This document shows, in pieces, positions 26,039 to 35,145 of a stretch of 64,000 bases of DNA. The notes beneath the pieces were generated by a model that had not been told where the DNA came from, searched no databases, and saw only the letters and a program-made list of their open reading frames with translations. Positions within the stretch are counted from its first letter, which is position 1, and each line of letters starts with the position of its first letter. The position numbers and the translations under genes were made by a program. Source of the DNA: Ignavibacteriota bacterium (GTDB lineage: Bacteria; Bacteroidota; Ignavibacteria; Ignavibacteriales; Ignavibacteriaceae); the NCBI GenBank assembly GCA_013285425.1, contig CP053447.1, positions 2,610,001 through 2,674,000 on the forward strand. The letters are read 5' to 3'.

Positions 26039-28831
26039 TTAATAGAGATTATTATAAATTTTTACTAATTCTTTAATGGAATCAGGACCTTCGATCTTCA
26101 ACATTGTTTCACTTGACTGCCACTGAGAAAGAATATTAAGACTGCCGATATAAATTACTCTGTTATCTATTATCGCAATCTTTTCATGCATATCATCGTT
26201 TGTTTTAATCTTAACGCCTAATTGACGCCAACGATCAATACAGGATTGAGAGAAATCAGGATTCGGATGTCTAAGTGAAGATTTAGTAATCATATCTATT
26301 TTGACATTTCTATTTATTATTTGTTGAAAAAAAACATCATTAAAATTATTTCTGATCCGATTAGGTGCAATAAACGGAGAAAATATTTTCAAACTTTTTT
26401 GACAATTTTTAATTTCATTTAAAAAATCTTGATAGAAAGTTTGTTCGGAGAAATGTAAAATATTATTATTTGCCTGAATAATAGGAGGAAGACTTTCATC
26501 ATTAAGAATTGTTATGGTATCAAGAATACTTGTTGAATCAATTATTTCATAATTATTATCCCTGGTATTTAAAAATACATTGAACATATCTCTGACTTTT
26601 TTAGGAAACTGATTACGATTTTCTCTAAGATAATCCATATCACCAATTATTATAAGCTTCTTTTTTGCTCTCGTGAAAGCAACATTGAACAGATTCGGAG
26701 ATTCACTGGAATCTCTTAAATGAGCACCAACAGAATAGTTTTTAGAATTTTTTCCATCAGTGATATCGAAAATAATTAAATCTCTCTCCAAGCCTTGAAA
26801 TTTATGCACCGTATCAGCAATCGCTTTGTTATTTATATCTGTATCTCGAATTAGTTTAGCTAATAAGTTTGCCTGTTTTCTGTAAGGGGTTATAATACCA
26901 ATATCTTTGATTGATTCATCTTCTAAATATCCAAGTGTCAACTTAACGGCTAAAACGGCATTATAGATATTTATTCTTCCGGATTTACCTGGAATAGTTG
27001 CATATGGAGAAAATTTCGAAGTATCATAAAAAGAAACAGCAGGTTCATCGGCGAGTGGAGAATCGATAGGAAGGTGTTGAAGAATACCATTGTATAAACA
27101 TTGATTCGTAATTTCAGCAATCGCAGGATTCATTCTCCGCTGAATGCAAAGTGTATTTAATTTTGGATTGCTGCCATCTTTAATATTATTCTTACTGAAT
27201 ATATCCGCCTTGATCCAGTTATTTACCAAATCAGAATCTTTTGTTTTTATAATAGACTGAAGCTGCATGAAATCACCAACAATAAAAACTTTTTTGTTAG
27301 CAAATCCAGAAGCGAAAAAAAGCTGAGGAAGAATAGCCATTGTTACTTCATCAATAATTACGATATCATAATTGCGGGAATAAAGTTTTGACTTTGAGTG
27401 AAACATTGAAAGAGTTGTGCCTATCACTTTAGCATTTGAAATGAGCTCCTTCTCTAACTTTTCAATTTCTGATTTTATTTCATTAATCTTCTCATTGACT
27501 GAATAGATTTTAACATCTACGCCATTAATTTTTCTTTCGATATCGCTGATTGAAATTGAATCAAATTCAGCTAATTTAAAACCAGACTTCACAAAATCTG
27601 CTTTGAGTGCATCTAATTTTGATTTAACCTGTTTTAGTTCATTTATTAATGACTGAGATGTATTCAATAATTTATTTTTATCAATACTGAGTCTACTAAG
27701 AATAGAGTTGATTGATCTTATTTCTTTTGTAATGCTTTTTGGAGATTTAATTCCCTTAAATAACCTTAGCAAGCTATTTGTCGTATTAGATAACAATAAT
27801 AGTTCATAGAGCTTTGCAATTTCTTCGTTTTTGTTACTGATTTGAATGTCGATATTATGAAGTTGAGATTTAGTATTTGAGAATTTTGAACTGAGGTGAT
27901 TGAAATGCTGAACTCTGGACTCAAATTCGGTTTTAATGGCAGAATATTTCCTATAATCTTCTATGCTTTGCTTAAGTTTATTTTTTTCACTTTGTAAGGT
28001 TGATATTTTGGTTGTAAGCTGATTAATTTCTTTAAATAAAGGTTCAGCTAATCTTTTAGTTATATTAGCTTCTTGAACATATTCTTTGATACCCTCGACC
28101 TGAATGTTACCGTATCGGATTATTCTACCATTGAGTAGATCATCTGATGTTTCACGAAAAAACTGAATGAACTTATCAAATGCATTATCCACTGCTACAT
28201 TGGTATTCGAAGTGATGAAAACAGATAAACCAGCATCAATAAGAATTTTGGTGAGCACGGCGATGACTGCTGTCTTACCTGTTCCCGGAGGACCCCAAAT
28301 AAAAGAGATTTCTGAGTTGAGTGATTTAGTGATTACATCCTTTTGAAATTCGTCAAGTTCAAATTTGAGTGGAGGAATATAAAATTCTGGGAATGCAGCA
28401 GGAATAGGTTCGTTAATACCGAAGAGTTTGAGGAGTAAATCTTCATTTACACGGATTGTTTGTGATTGAATTTGTTCCAGAAGCTTTTTTAGAGATTCCA
28501 GAAGATTGGCATTGCTAATATGAATTGAAATGGAAGGAATCGTCTGTCCCAAATTTACTTCACAAGAAAGTAGAAGTTCCAAACCCTTGCAATTTACGAT
28601 AACCGCTTTGTGTGAGCTATTATCAATTCTTATTAAGACATCGGTGTCATCAGATATATCGAAAATATCTTCTAAAGAGAACTTATATATATAAAGATTG
28701 CCTATACTTTCAACTAAAATACCATTCGTCGCTTCTATTCTTTGAGTTCTTCCTTTGACATTTTCGATTTCAATTTCTAATGCGGAAATGAGATTAGTGA
28801 GTAAATGTTGTGTTTCGGTATTGAGAGGCAT
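26039..28831 (-). CDS. SF1 (Upf1/Dna2-type) helicase with C-terminal PLD-like domain
   Basis: In this 930-residue protein, Walker A GPPGTGKT is at 180-187, then a long coiled-coil insert runs from about 265 to 480, followed by Walker B 'VIIDEVTM', 'VGDFMQLQS', 'CIQRRMNP', 'VHKFQGLERDLII' and 'VAFTRAKKKLIIIGD'. These are the SF1B motifs of Upf1/Dna2 relatives. Residues about 790-930 look like a phospholipase-D-type nuclease domain with one HKD motif, 'HEKIAIID' followed by IGS. It may unwind and cut DNA or RNA. It lies 11 bases after the DUF1643 gene and 6 before the exonuclease. Confidence 0.87.
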   Translation of the reverse strand: MPLNTETQHLLTNLISALEIEIENVKGRTQRIEATNGILVESIGNLYIYKFSLEDIFDISDDTDVLIRIDNSSHKAVIVNCKGLELLLSCEVNLGQTIPSISIHISNANLLESLKKLLEQIQSQTIRVNEDLLLKLFGINEPIPAAFPEFYIPPLKFELDEFQKDVITKSLNSEISFIWGPPGTGKTAVIAVLTKILIDAGLSVFITSNTNVAVDNAFDKFIQFFRETSDDLLNGRIIRYGNIQVEGIKEYVQEANITKRLAEPLFKEINQLTTKISTLQSEKNKLKQSIEDYRKYSAIKTEFESRVQHFNHLSSKFSNTKSQLHNIDIQISNKNEEIAKLYELLLLSNTTNSLLRLFKGIKSPKSITKEIRSINSILSRLSIDKNKLLNTSQSLINELKQVKSKLDALKADFVKSGFKLAEFDSISISDIERKINGVDVKIYSVNEKINEIKSEIEKLEKELISNAKVIGTTLSMFHSKSKLYSRNYDIVIIDEVTMAILPQLFFASGFANKKVFIVGDFMQLQSIIKTKDSDLVNNWIKADIFSKNNIKDGSNPKLNTLCIQRRMNPAIAEITNQCLYNGILQHLPIDSPLADEPAVSFYDTSKFSPYATIPGKSGRINIYNAVLAVKLTLGYLEDESIKDIGIITPYRKQANLLAKLIRDTDINNKAIADTVHKFQGLERDLIIFDITDGKNSKNYSVGAHLRDSSESPNLFNVAFTRAKKKLIIIGDMDYLRENRNQFPKKVRDMFNVFLNTRDNNYEIIDSTSILDTITILNDESLPPIIQANNNILHFSEQTFYQDFLNEIKNCQKSLKIFSPFIAPNRIRNNFNDVFFQQIINRNVKIDMITKSSLRHPNPDFSQSCIDRWRQLGVKIKTNDDMHEKIAIIDNRVIYIGSLNILSQWQSSETMLKIEGPDSIKELVKIYNNLY

Positions 28832-28842
28832 ACAGTTAATAC

Positions 28843-29355
28843 TTAAAAATATGAACTCAGATCGAATTTCTTGAACTTAGTGGCATATGGTAAACGACCA
28901 GGATGTCTTGGATTTCCGGATAGTGTTAAAGTTCCTAAACAATATGAATGTTTAATGAATGGCTTTATAGATACCCAAATATCATAAAGATAATCTTTTA
29001 AATATGGTCTTAGAGAGATATTATCACCCCAACAAAATAGAAAGTCCGAGTAATTATTTTTTGAAATCTTTTTTAAAATAATTTTCTTATTCAGATTATG
29101 AAGTTTTATATTGCCTGAATCGGGGAGGTCGTTAGGATATGGTGATCGATGAGGATAAAGATTGAGCATTAAAAAGGAATCATATCTATGTATTGCTGAT
29201 ATTTTTTTTATCCGAGAGATTGTTCGATCTGATTGATCGTTTGTAGCAACACTAGGATTCAAACCAAAAAGCACTAATGTATTTTTGCCTTTTGTGCCCA
29301 AAAAGTATCTGGTTTTATCATTTCCTAAATAATCTGGATATAACAATTTATCCAT
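28843..29355 (-). CDS. DUF1643 domain protein
   Basis: The 170-residue protein has the DUF1643 hallmarks 'VLFGLNPSVATND' with 'SDRTISRI', then 'LMLNLYPHRSPYPNDLP', 'FCWGDN' and 'LSGNPRHPGRLPYA' near the end. The family's biochemical role is unknown to me. Its fold is thought to resemble base-modification or glycosylase-like proteins, but I would not rely on that. It is packed between Res (8-base overlap) and the SF1 helicase (11-base gap), so it is a part of the island operon. Confidence 0.8.
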   Translation of the reverse strand: MDKLLYPDYLGNDKTRYFLGTKGKNTLVLFGLNPSVATNDQSDRTISRIKKISAIHRYDSFLMLNLYPHRSPYPNDLPDSGNIKLHNLNKKIILKKISKNNYSDFLFCWGDNISLRPYLKDYLYDIWVSIKPFIKHSYCLGTLTLSGNPRHPGRLPYATKFKKFDLSSYF

Positions 29356-32338
29356 CCTCTATCTCAAATTGTCTTGCCTCCTGTTCACTCACCCACCAGC
29401 GAGGAGTTTTATCATCTACATGACGATAATCAATTTTTAATTCATTAAAATGTTTTTTTGCACATTCTATTTTTCTTTTCTCATTGGGATATTGTAGCAG
29501 ATTAAGATCTTTATACCCTTTTGTCTCCCGGACTAATTCAAGTTTTATCTTACCATCATCATTCATTCTCACGATGCCCCAATCGGGATTATAGTTACCA
29601 ATAATCTTGGGGATATTGATTTTAAACTTAGACGGAAATTTAAAAAAGAATAATACTTTTTCATCATCCTTCAGATAACTCTCGACAAATCTTTTTTCAA
29701 CTTCTGAATCAATTTGAATCTGATCATAAAGAGAAACTTTATTCCCTTCAAGTATCTCCTTCTGCGGATATTTTTTCAAAGCAGGAAAGATTTCTTCTAC
29801 TTCAAAATTAATTTTATCGCCATCAACAGAATATTCTATTCTATCAGCGATGTGCTGAGAAAGTGTATTTTTAATCGAGTTAATCAAAACACTTGTAAAA
29901 CCTTCTGGATTTCTAAAGATATATTTTTTCTTTTCATCCTTTATACCTTTGAAGATTTTGATGATTGTTGGGCGGGTGAGATCGGTTTCTTTTTTTATTC
30001 TTTCTATTACATTAAATATTGGATAAGTTGTTTTTGATTCTTCATAAAACTTTTCGGTAATAGCCTGACCTTCCTTACTGTCAAATTCAAGCAGGTTTTT
30101 TGTTGAAAGTATTTGTCCATTGTCAAATTCAACTTCGGGAGATGAGCCTGTATGGATTTTAAGAATTTTAAATCCTTTAAGGTCATCGTTCTTAACCATT
30201 TTGGATATATCATCACGAAGACTGAATGTGCGGATATAAGTATCTTTTTTCCCTTCAGTGTCTTCTACATCAATTTGCATACGAGCTTTATCTTGCTGAG
30301 TAGAAATCAATTTGAAAGTAAAATGTGTAATTACAAATTTTCCTTTTGTAACAACAATCTGTGGTTCAGGATATGTTTCAACATTTAACCTTGCAATACA
30401 TTCATCAATCAATTTATCCGAATCAATTTTTATTTTATAATCGGTTTTACGATTCAGCTTTTCCCAGAATTCCTTGAAGGCTTCGCTCTTAAAAATTTTG
30501 TTATTCCGTTTTGCATAGTCTTTTGAAGCATTAGAAGGTTTAGGTGGTGCAACATCACCAGTTTCTATGTATTCATTCTGCAACTGGTTAACGAAGCTTT
30601 CGTAGCTTTCATTTGCGATTACTGTGAGTATATTAACGTGATCATCAGTTGAACGTTCACCGTTCTGATTTACAGCTAGTCGCAATCCTCTACCAATTTC
30701 CTGTCTTTTCCTCATTTCAGATTGAGTATCCCGTAATGTGCAAATCTGAAACACATTTGGATTGTCCCATCCTTCTTTGAGTGCAGAATGAGCAAAAATG
30801 AAAGAAACTTTCTCATCAAAAGAAAGAAGCTGCTCTTTATTTTTCATTATAAGTTCATAGGCAATTTTTTCAACTTCTTTTTCTTCTTTAGTTTTCTTCG
30901 ATTCATCTTCTCTGGTATCAATGAAGTCAATTGTCCCTTGCTTATTTTTCTTTTGAGCAAAATAAGCTTGCCTTACATCCTGTCCATTGAGTTCTTTAAA
31001 TTCATCATAATCGTTTTTGAATTTGTTGAATGCATTGTCAAAAAGTTTTGGAATGATTGCATCGTCACTAGTGTAGTTGGCAACTCGATCAATGAAGAAG
31101 AGTGAGAGAACTTTAATACCTGTTGCTCTCAATTCTGCTTGCTTTTTCAAATGGCGTTTGATTGTCTCTTCAATTTGAATCCTAAAAATATTAATCTTTG
31201 AATTTGTAGGATCAGAAATATCGTGAACGGATAATCTTGTATTATCAGAAAAAGCTATGAAACCAAATTGTTTATTAATTTCATCAACCTTTATGTCTTT
31301 AAAATCTTCATTTCCTGTTTTATCATAAACATCATCACCTTTCTTAAAGATGACCGATGCTTCTTTTTTCTCACCGTTTGAAATAACGGGTAACTTAACA
31401 GAAGCCTGCGGTCCATAACCAAAAATTTTTTCAAGAGCAAGACTGAGCTGGTTAACATTATCCAGCTCAGTAACTCCATATACTTCTATTTTTTTTACAA
31501 GATTCAATTTGAATGCATCAATTGGACTTAAGCGATAGATTAGATTTGGTTTTTCTTTTGGAGTTGCTGAATATCTCAAAGCAAACAATGGATGAATTGT
31601 CCGAAGTGCTGACTTTGCTCTTTCAGAAGTGTAATTCTGTGATTCATCTAAAATTAGAATTGGTTTTGTTTCCTGAATGTATTGATAAGGAAGTTTTTCA
31701 CCAGGTAGCTTTTCAGTTGCTTTGTAAATTACATTTGTCGCTTTATTGAATGAGTCAATCGTCATTAAAAGAATTTCGAGTGAACTGGAGCTTGCAAAGT
31801 GTCTTAGTTTGCTTATCTGCTGTCCTTCATATTCAATCAGGTTAACTGTTTCGTTGCCATAGAGAGTTCGGAAATGATCTTTTGTTATCTGAAAGTTTTT
31901 AATCGTGCCTTCATAGATTGCAATGCTTGGAACAATGATTATGAATTTACCAAACCCATAATGTTTTCTGAGTTCAAAGATTGTTCTGAGATAAACATAA
32001 GTTTTTCCTGTGCCTGTTTCCATTTCGATTGTATAAGAAGGATAACTCCAGGCAGTGTGACCAATTCCTTCTAACAAAAGACCAGAATCTTTCTCAAGAT
32101 TTAAATTTTGGTCCAAGCCCTTACAGAATTTTGAATTTTCTTTCTGAACCTCAATGAGATTACTCAGAAGGAATTCATCTTCAAAATTATAATAAGGTGG
32201 AAGGTTTGGAATTGTTTCATCACCGAGCTGAAAGTTCATCTGAAAGCTGGGCAAACCTTTGAAAAGATTGACAACACTACTCACCGCTAAAAGTTGATGT
32301 TCCTGGTTTGAATCGAATTTGAATTTGAGTTTGCTCAT
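29348..32338 (-). CDS. res: Type III restriction enzyme, Res subunit
   Basis: This 996-residue SF2 helicase-nuclease cuts DNA after two unmodified sites are recognised with Mod. Walker A is ETGTGKT (107-113), the DEAD-like box is 'LILDESQNY', then 'LRYSATPK' follows, and the late helicase motif 'RQEIGRGLRLAVNQ' is present. The C-terminal PD-(D/E)XK nuclease is visible as 'NYNPDWGIV' and 'LELVRETKG'. Length is normal for Res. It starts 4 bases after mod, the usual arrangement. All motifs look intact, so restriction should be active. Confidence 0.94.
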   Translation of the reverse strand: MSKLKFKFDSNQEHQLLAVSSVVNLFKGLPSFQMNFQLGDETIPNLPPYYNFEDEFLLSNLIEVQKENSKFCKGLDQNLNLEKDSGLLLEGIGHTAWSYPSYTIEMETGTGKTYVYLRTIFELRKHYGFGKFIIIVPSIAIYEGTIKNFQITKDHFRTLYGNETVNLIEYEGQQISKLRHFASSSSLEILLMTIDSFNKATNVIYKATEKLPGEKLPYQYIQETKPILILDESQNYTSERAKSALRTIHPLFALRYSATPKEKPNLIYRLSPIDAFKLNLVKKIEVYGVTELDNVNQLSLALEKIFGYGPQASVKLPVISNGEKKEASVIFKKGDDVYDKTGNEDFKDIKVDEINKQFGFIAFSDNTRLSVHDISDPTNSKINIFRIQIEETIKRHLKKQAELRATGIKVLSLFFIDRVANYTSDDAIIPKLFDNAFNKFKNDYDEFKELNGQDVRQAYFAQKKNKQGTIDFIDTREDESKKTKEEKEVEKIAYELIMKNKEQLLSFDEKVSFIFAHSALKEGWDNPNVFQICTLRDTQSEMRKRQEIGRGLRLAVNQNGERSTDDHVNILTVIANESYESFVNQLQNEYIETGDVAPPKPSNASKDYAKRNNKIFKSEAFKEFWEKLNRKTDYKIKIDSDKLIDECIARLNVETYPEPQIVVTKGKFVITHFTFKLISTQQDKARMQIDVEDTEGKKDTYIRTFSLRDDISKMVKNDDLKGFKILKIHTGSSPEVEFDNGQILSTKNLLEFDSKEGQAITEKFYEESKTTYPIFNVIERIKKETDLTRPTIIKIFKGIKDEKKKYIFRNPEGFTSVLINSIKNTLSQHIADRIEYSVDGDKINFEVEEIFPALKKYPQKEILEGNKVSLYDQIQIDSEVEKRFVESYLKDDEKVLFFFKFPSKFKINIPKIIGNYNPDWGIVRMNDDGKIKLELVRETKGYKDLNLLQYPNEKRKIECAKKHFNELKIDYRHVDDKTPRWWVSEQEARQFEIEDG

Positions 32339-32342
32339 AAGT

Positions 32343-34274
32343 TTAAATTGTTTTTATCAATCCCTTATCCGCAAGTGTAACCTTTTCTTCATCTGTAATT
32401 GCGTTATCGAGGCAGATGAAAATATCAGTATCGCCAAGCTGAAGGTTATTGATAGTATCTGAATGAACTTTTTTATCGAGGCAGATGAGAAGTTTGTGTT
32501 CGCAAAAATCTGAGATTACTTGCTTAACTTTATTTTTCTTATAATCTTTTATTATTTCAATTTTACTATCAAGTAAAAAACCTTCCATTAGTAAAATTTC
32601 GTTTAGGAGGTTTTCAGATTTCCAATCATTTATTAGCGATGATTCTTGCGATGAAAATAAATCTTCTAAATCTTTTAAATTTGAACCCTTATATTCAGAC
32701 CAGGCAAGATAGTTTGATTTGTTAAGATGAAAAACTCTAAATCCTAAATCTACATCCAGATTACCTTTTGATTTTCTTTTTGCTAACTCTTTTTCAATTT
32801 TTTGAATCGTCAATCTTATTCTTTGTTTTGAAATATCTGTTATTTTTTCAAAATGAGCCAACTTAGCTGAAGAATCGGTAGGAGTTTCTTCATCAATTTG
32901 AATGCATATGAACTTTCTATTACTATTATCTGATAAATTGGATTCTAATAATGCTTGAGCTGTAGTTGCAGAACCAGCAAAGAAATCTAAAATTATATCA
33001 TCTTTATCACTGCCTAATAATATGGACTTCTTTATTAGTTCCACTGGTTTAGGAAAATCAAAATAATCTTTTAGACCTAAATTTTTAAGATCTAATGTTC
33101 CTTGTTCATTAATAACTTCTGTTTCATCCCAGATGGATTTTGCTTTATATGTTCCTTTTCTATATTTCTCAAATACATTCCATCCACCATCTCTTCGTTG
33201 CTTAGCAACTACATTAGATTTACTAACCTCTTTGTCAATATTTTTCAATGTTAATGTTTTTCCCCAGCGCCAACAACTTTCTTCCCCTTTACTATTAAAT
33301 GGTAGAATTTCAACAGAGGATTTTGATTTAGAATTAAGACTAACTGAACACAATCCGTTTGCATCAATATCATTTGGATCAGCGTAAATAGGATAAAAAA
33401 GATTGGGTCTATTGAATCTTCCAAATTTTGGATTTCTATTTCTTAATTCTCTTAGGTTAAAATTTCCTATATCATCTGATAAATTTAAATCGTTGTTTTC
33501 TTTTTGAAGTTCATTAAGTTTAACATCAATATTTTTTGTATAGCAAATTAAATATTCGTGAGTTTTTGCAATATCTTTATATGTTTGACCCCTTTTATTG
33601 GATTGTACAATTATCTGAGCAATAAAATTTTCTTCACCAAATGTTTCATTTAATAACTGTCTAAGATTATGGACTTCATTATCATCGATACTGATAAATA
33701 TTACTCCTTCGTCACTTAGTAAATTCCAAGCTAATCTTAAACGGGGATACATCATACTCAACCATTTGGAATGAAAGCGTCCATCAGATTTTTTGTTGGT
33801 AGTGAGAGGTTTTCCTTCTTCATCAATTTGTCTTGTTCGGCGTAAATATTCTTCGAGAGGTTCAGTAAAGTTATCATCATAAACAAAATCATTGCCAGTG
33901 TTGTATGGCGGGTCAATGTAAATCATCTTTATTCTACCGGCATAACTCTTTTGCAGTATCTTTAACACTTCAAGATTTTCACCTTCAATAAAAATGTTGC
34001 GTGTGTTTTCTTCATCAATTCCTTCACCAGGACAAGGTATAAGAGTACCTTTGCTTGGGATAGAAGCCATTCTTCTTGCTTCTCTTTTACCTGGCCAGAA
34101 AAGACCAAAGTGCTCAACATCTACATCATCTTCTTCAAGATAATTTCCCAAAGCTTCTTTCAGTACTTCCCAGTTTACCTGGTTATCAGCAAAAGCTTCT
34201 GGGGCAATTTGTTTAAGCTGTTTAATTCTTTCTTCATCAAAAGAGAAAGATGGTCTAAGTTTTTCAATTGGCAT
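32343..34274 (-). CDS. mod: Type III DNA-methyltransferase, Mod subunit
   Basis: This 643-residue N6-adenine methyltransferase of the beta class gives the type III system its sequence specificity. The catalytic motif is DPPY (121-124) in 'IYIDPPYNTGND', and the AdoMet motif 'LDFFAGSATTAQ' follows much later. Between them lies the variable target-recognition region (about 200-380). Length and order match Mod of EcoP15I-like systems. I see no simple repeat that would suggest phase variation. It lies 31 bases after the PD-(D/E)XK nuclease gene and 4 before res. Confidence 0.94.
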   Translation of the reverse strand: MPIEKLRPSFSFDEERIKQLKQIAPEAFADNQVNWEVLKEALGNYLEEDDVDVEHFGLFWPGKREARRMASIPSKGTLIPCPGEGIDEENTRNIFIEGENLEVLKILQKSYAGRIKMIYIDPPYNTGNDFVYDDNFTEPLEEYLRRTRQIDEEGKPLTTNKKSDGRFHSKWLSMMYPRLRLAWNLLSDEGVIFISIDDNEVHNLRQLLNETFGEENFIAQIIVQSNKRGQTYKDIAKTHEYLICYTKNIDVKLNELQKENNDLNLSDDIGNFNLRELRNRNPKFGRFNRPNLFYPIYADPNDIDANGLCSVSLNSKSKSSVEILPFNSKGEESCWRWGKTLTLKNIDKEVSKSNVVAKQRRDGGWNVFEKYRKGTYKAKSIWDETEVINEQGTLDLKNLGLKDYFDFPKPVELIKKSILLGSDKDDIILDFFAGSATTAQALLESNLSDNSNRKFICIQIDEETPTDSSAKLAHFEKITDISKQRIRLTIQKIEKELAKRKSKGNLDVDLGFRVFHLNKSNYLAWSEYKGSNLKDLEDLFSSQESSLINDWKSENLLNEILLMEGFLLDSKIEIIKDYKKNKVKQVISDFCEHKLLICLDKKVHSDTINNLQLGDTDIFICLDNAITDEEKVTLADKGLIKTI

Positions 34275-34305
34275 TAATAATTCCTTTAATTATCAAAATT
34301 AAAAT

Positions 34306-35145
34306 TTAAGTAATCGGTTCAACAGTTTCAGGTGGTGGGGCGTTTTCAAGATTTGCTTCAATCCACTGCTCCTGATCTGTGTCTTCTCCAAAATCGTTAA
34401 AATATTTTTTAAATGCTGCAAAAGATTTAGAACCGAGAGATTGAACATATTCTTGGTAAGATGTGCAGGAGAATCGTGAATCACAGTTACGGCACACCCG
34501 CGTTGCAAATCTCGTATTACTGCCTTCCATTTTTTCTTGCAAAACTTTCAAAGGTGGAGGTGCGAATTTTTTGTCCTCAATATTATCTACAACTTTTTTA
34601 AAATCATTAATCGTATTTTCAATATGTTTTTCAACAAAAGGAATCTCAATTACAGGCTTCCATTTGTTAAGTTCAAATTCTTTTTGTCTCTCATTATTAG
34701 TTTGAATTGCATTGCGAAGACCCGCAGGAAGAGTAGTAGCAATGATTGCAGTATAATCTAATGGGTTACCTCGAAGTTTGTGCCAAATATGCGCATAAAT
34801 ATTAAGTTGTTTTTCATACAGTTCTTTATGTGTATTTACATAGTCAGGATCGTGAGTTTTAATATCATACATCCACGTTTCATTTTCTTCTCTCACAATA
34901 TCAACAACACCTTCGATCGAGAATTTTCTTCCCTTAGTTGTTTCCTGATTTGGTAGTGAAAGCTTTACTTCAGTCTCTGTTACTTTGTTCGCAATGTCTT
35001 TTAACTTTTTCCAGTAATATAACACCTGATAAAAAGCATCTTGTTTACCGGCTTCTGTAAGGGCATGTCCACCCTCTAGGCGAAGCAGCTCATAATTTTC
35101 CTCGAAATATTCTCTAATCTGTTTTTCAATTTCCTGATCAGTCAT
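34306..35145 (-). CDS. PD-(D/E)XK nuclease (RecB/Cas4-like), detached from the helicase
   Basis: The 279-residue protein carries a RecB-family nuclease core: 'SIEGVVDIV' (Asp82) and 'WMYDIKTHD' (Asp94, Lys96), with a C-terminal cysteine cluster (C-x2-C-x6-C near 218-228, 'CRNCDSRFSC'). Iron-sulfur nucleases of this kind need a fourth cysteine upstream, and here a matching 'NKCPRNY' lies at the end of the preceding helicase. The start ATG comes directly after the helicase TAA in the same frame. The two products look like one enzyme split by a stop codon and may assemble after translation. Confidence 0.82.
   Translation of the reverse strand: MTDQEIEKQIREYFEENYELLRLEGGHALTEAGKQDAFYQVLYYWKKLKDIANKVTETEVKLSLPNQETTKGRKFSIEGVVDIVREENETWMYDIKTHDPDYVNTHKELYEKQLNIYAHIWHKLRGNPLDYTAIIATTLPAGLRNAIQTNNERQKEFELNKWKPVIEIPFVEKHIENTINDFKKVVDNIEDKKFAPPPLKVLQEKMEGSNTRFATRVCRNCDSRFSCTSYQEYVQSLGSKSFAAFKKYFNDFGEDTDQEQWIEANLENAPPPETVEPIT

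Noticed and set aside
34463..34761. Plus-strand frames opposite the PD-(D/E)XK nuclease
   Set aside because: They are shadows of a gene with clear catalytic motifs and read as unstructured Leu/Ser/Phe-rich sequence.
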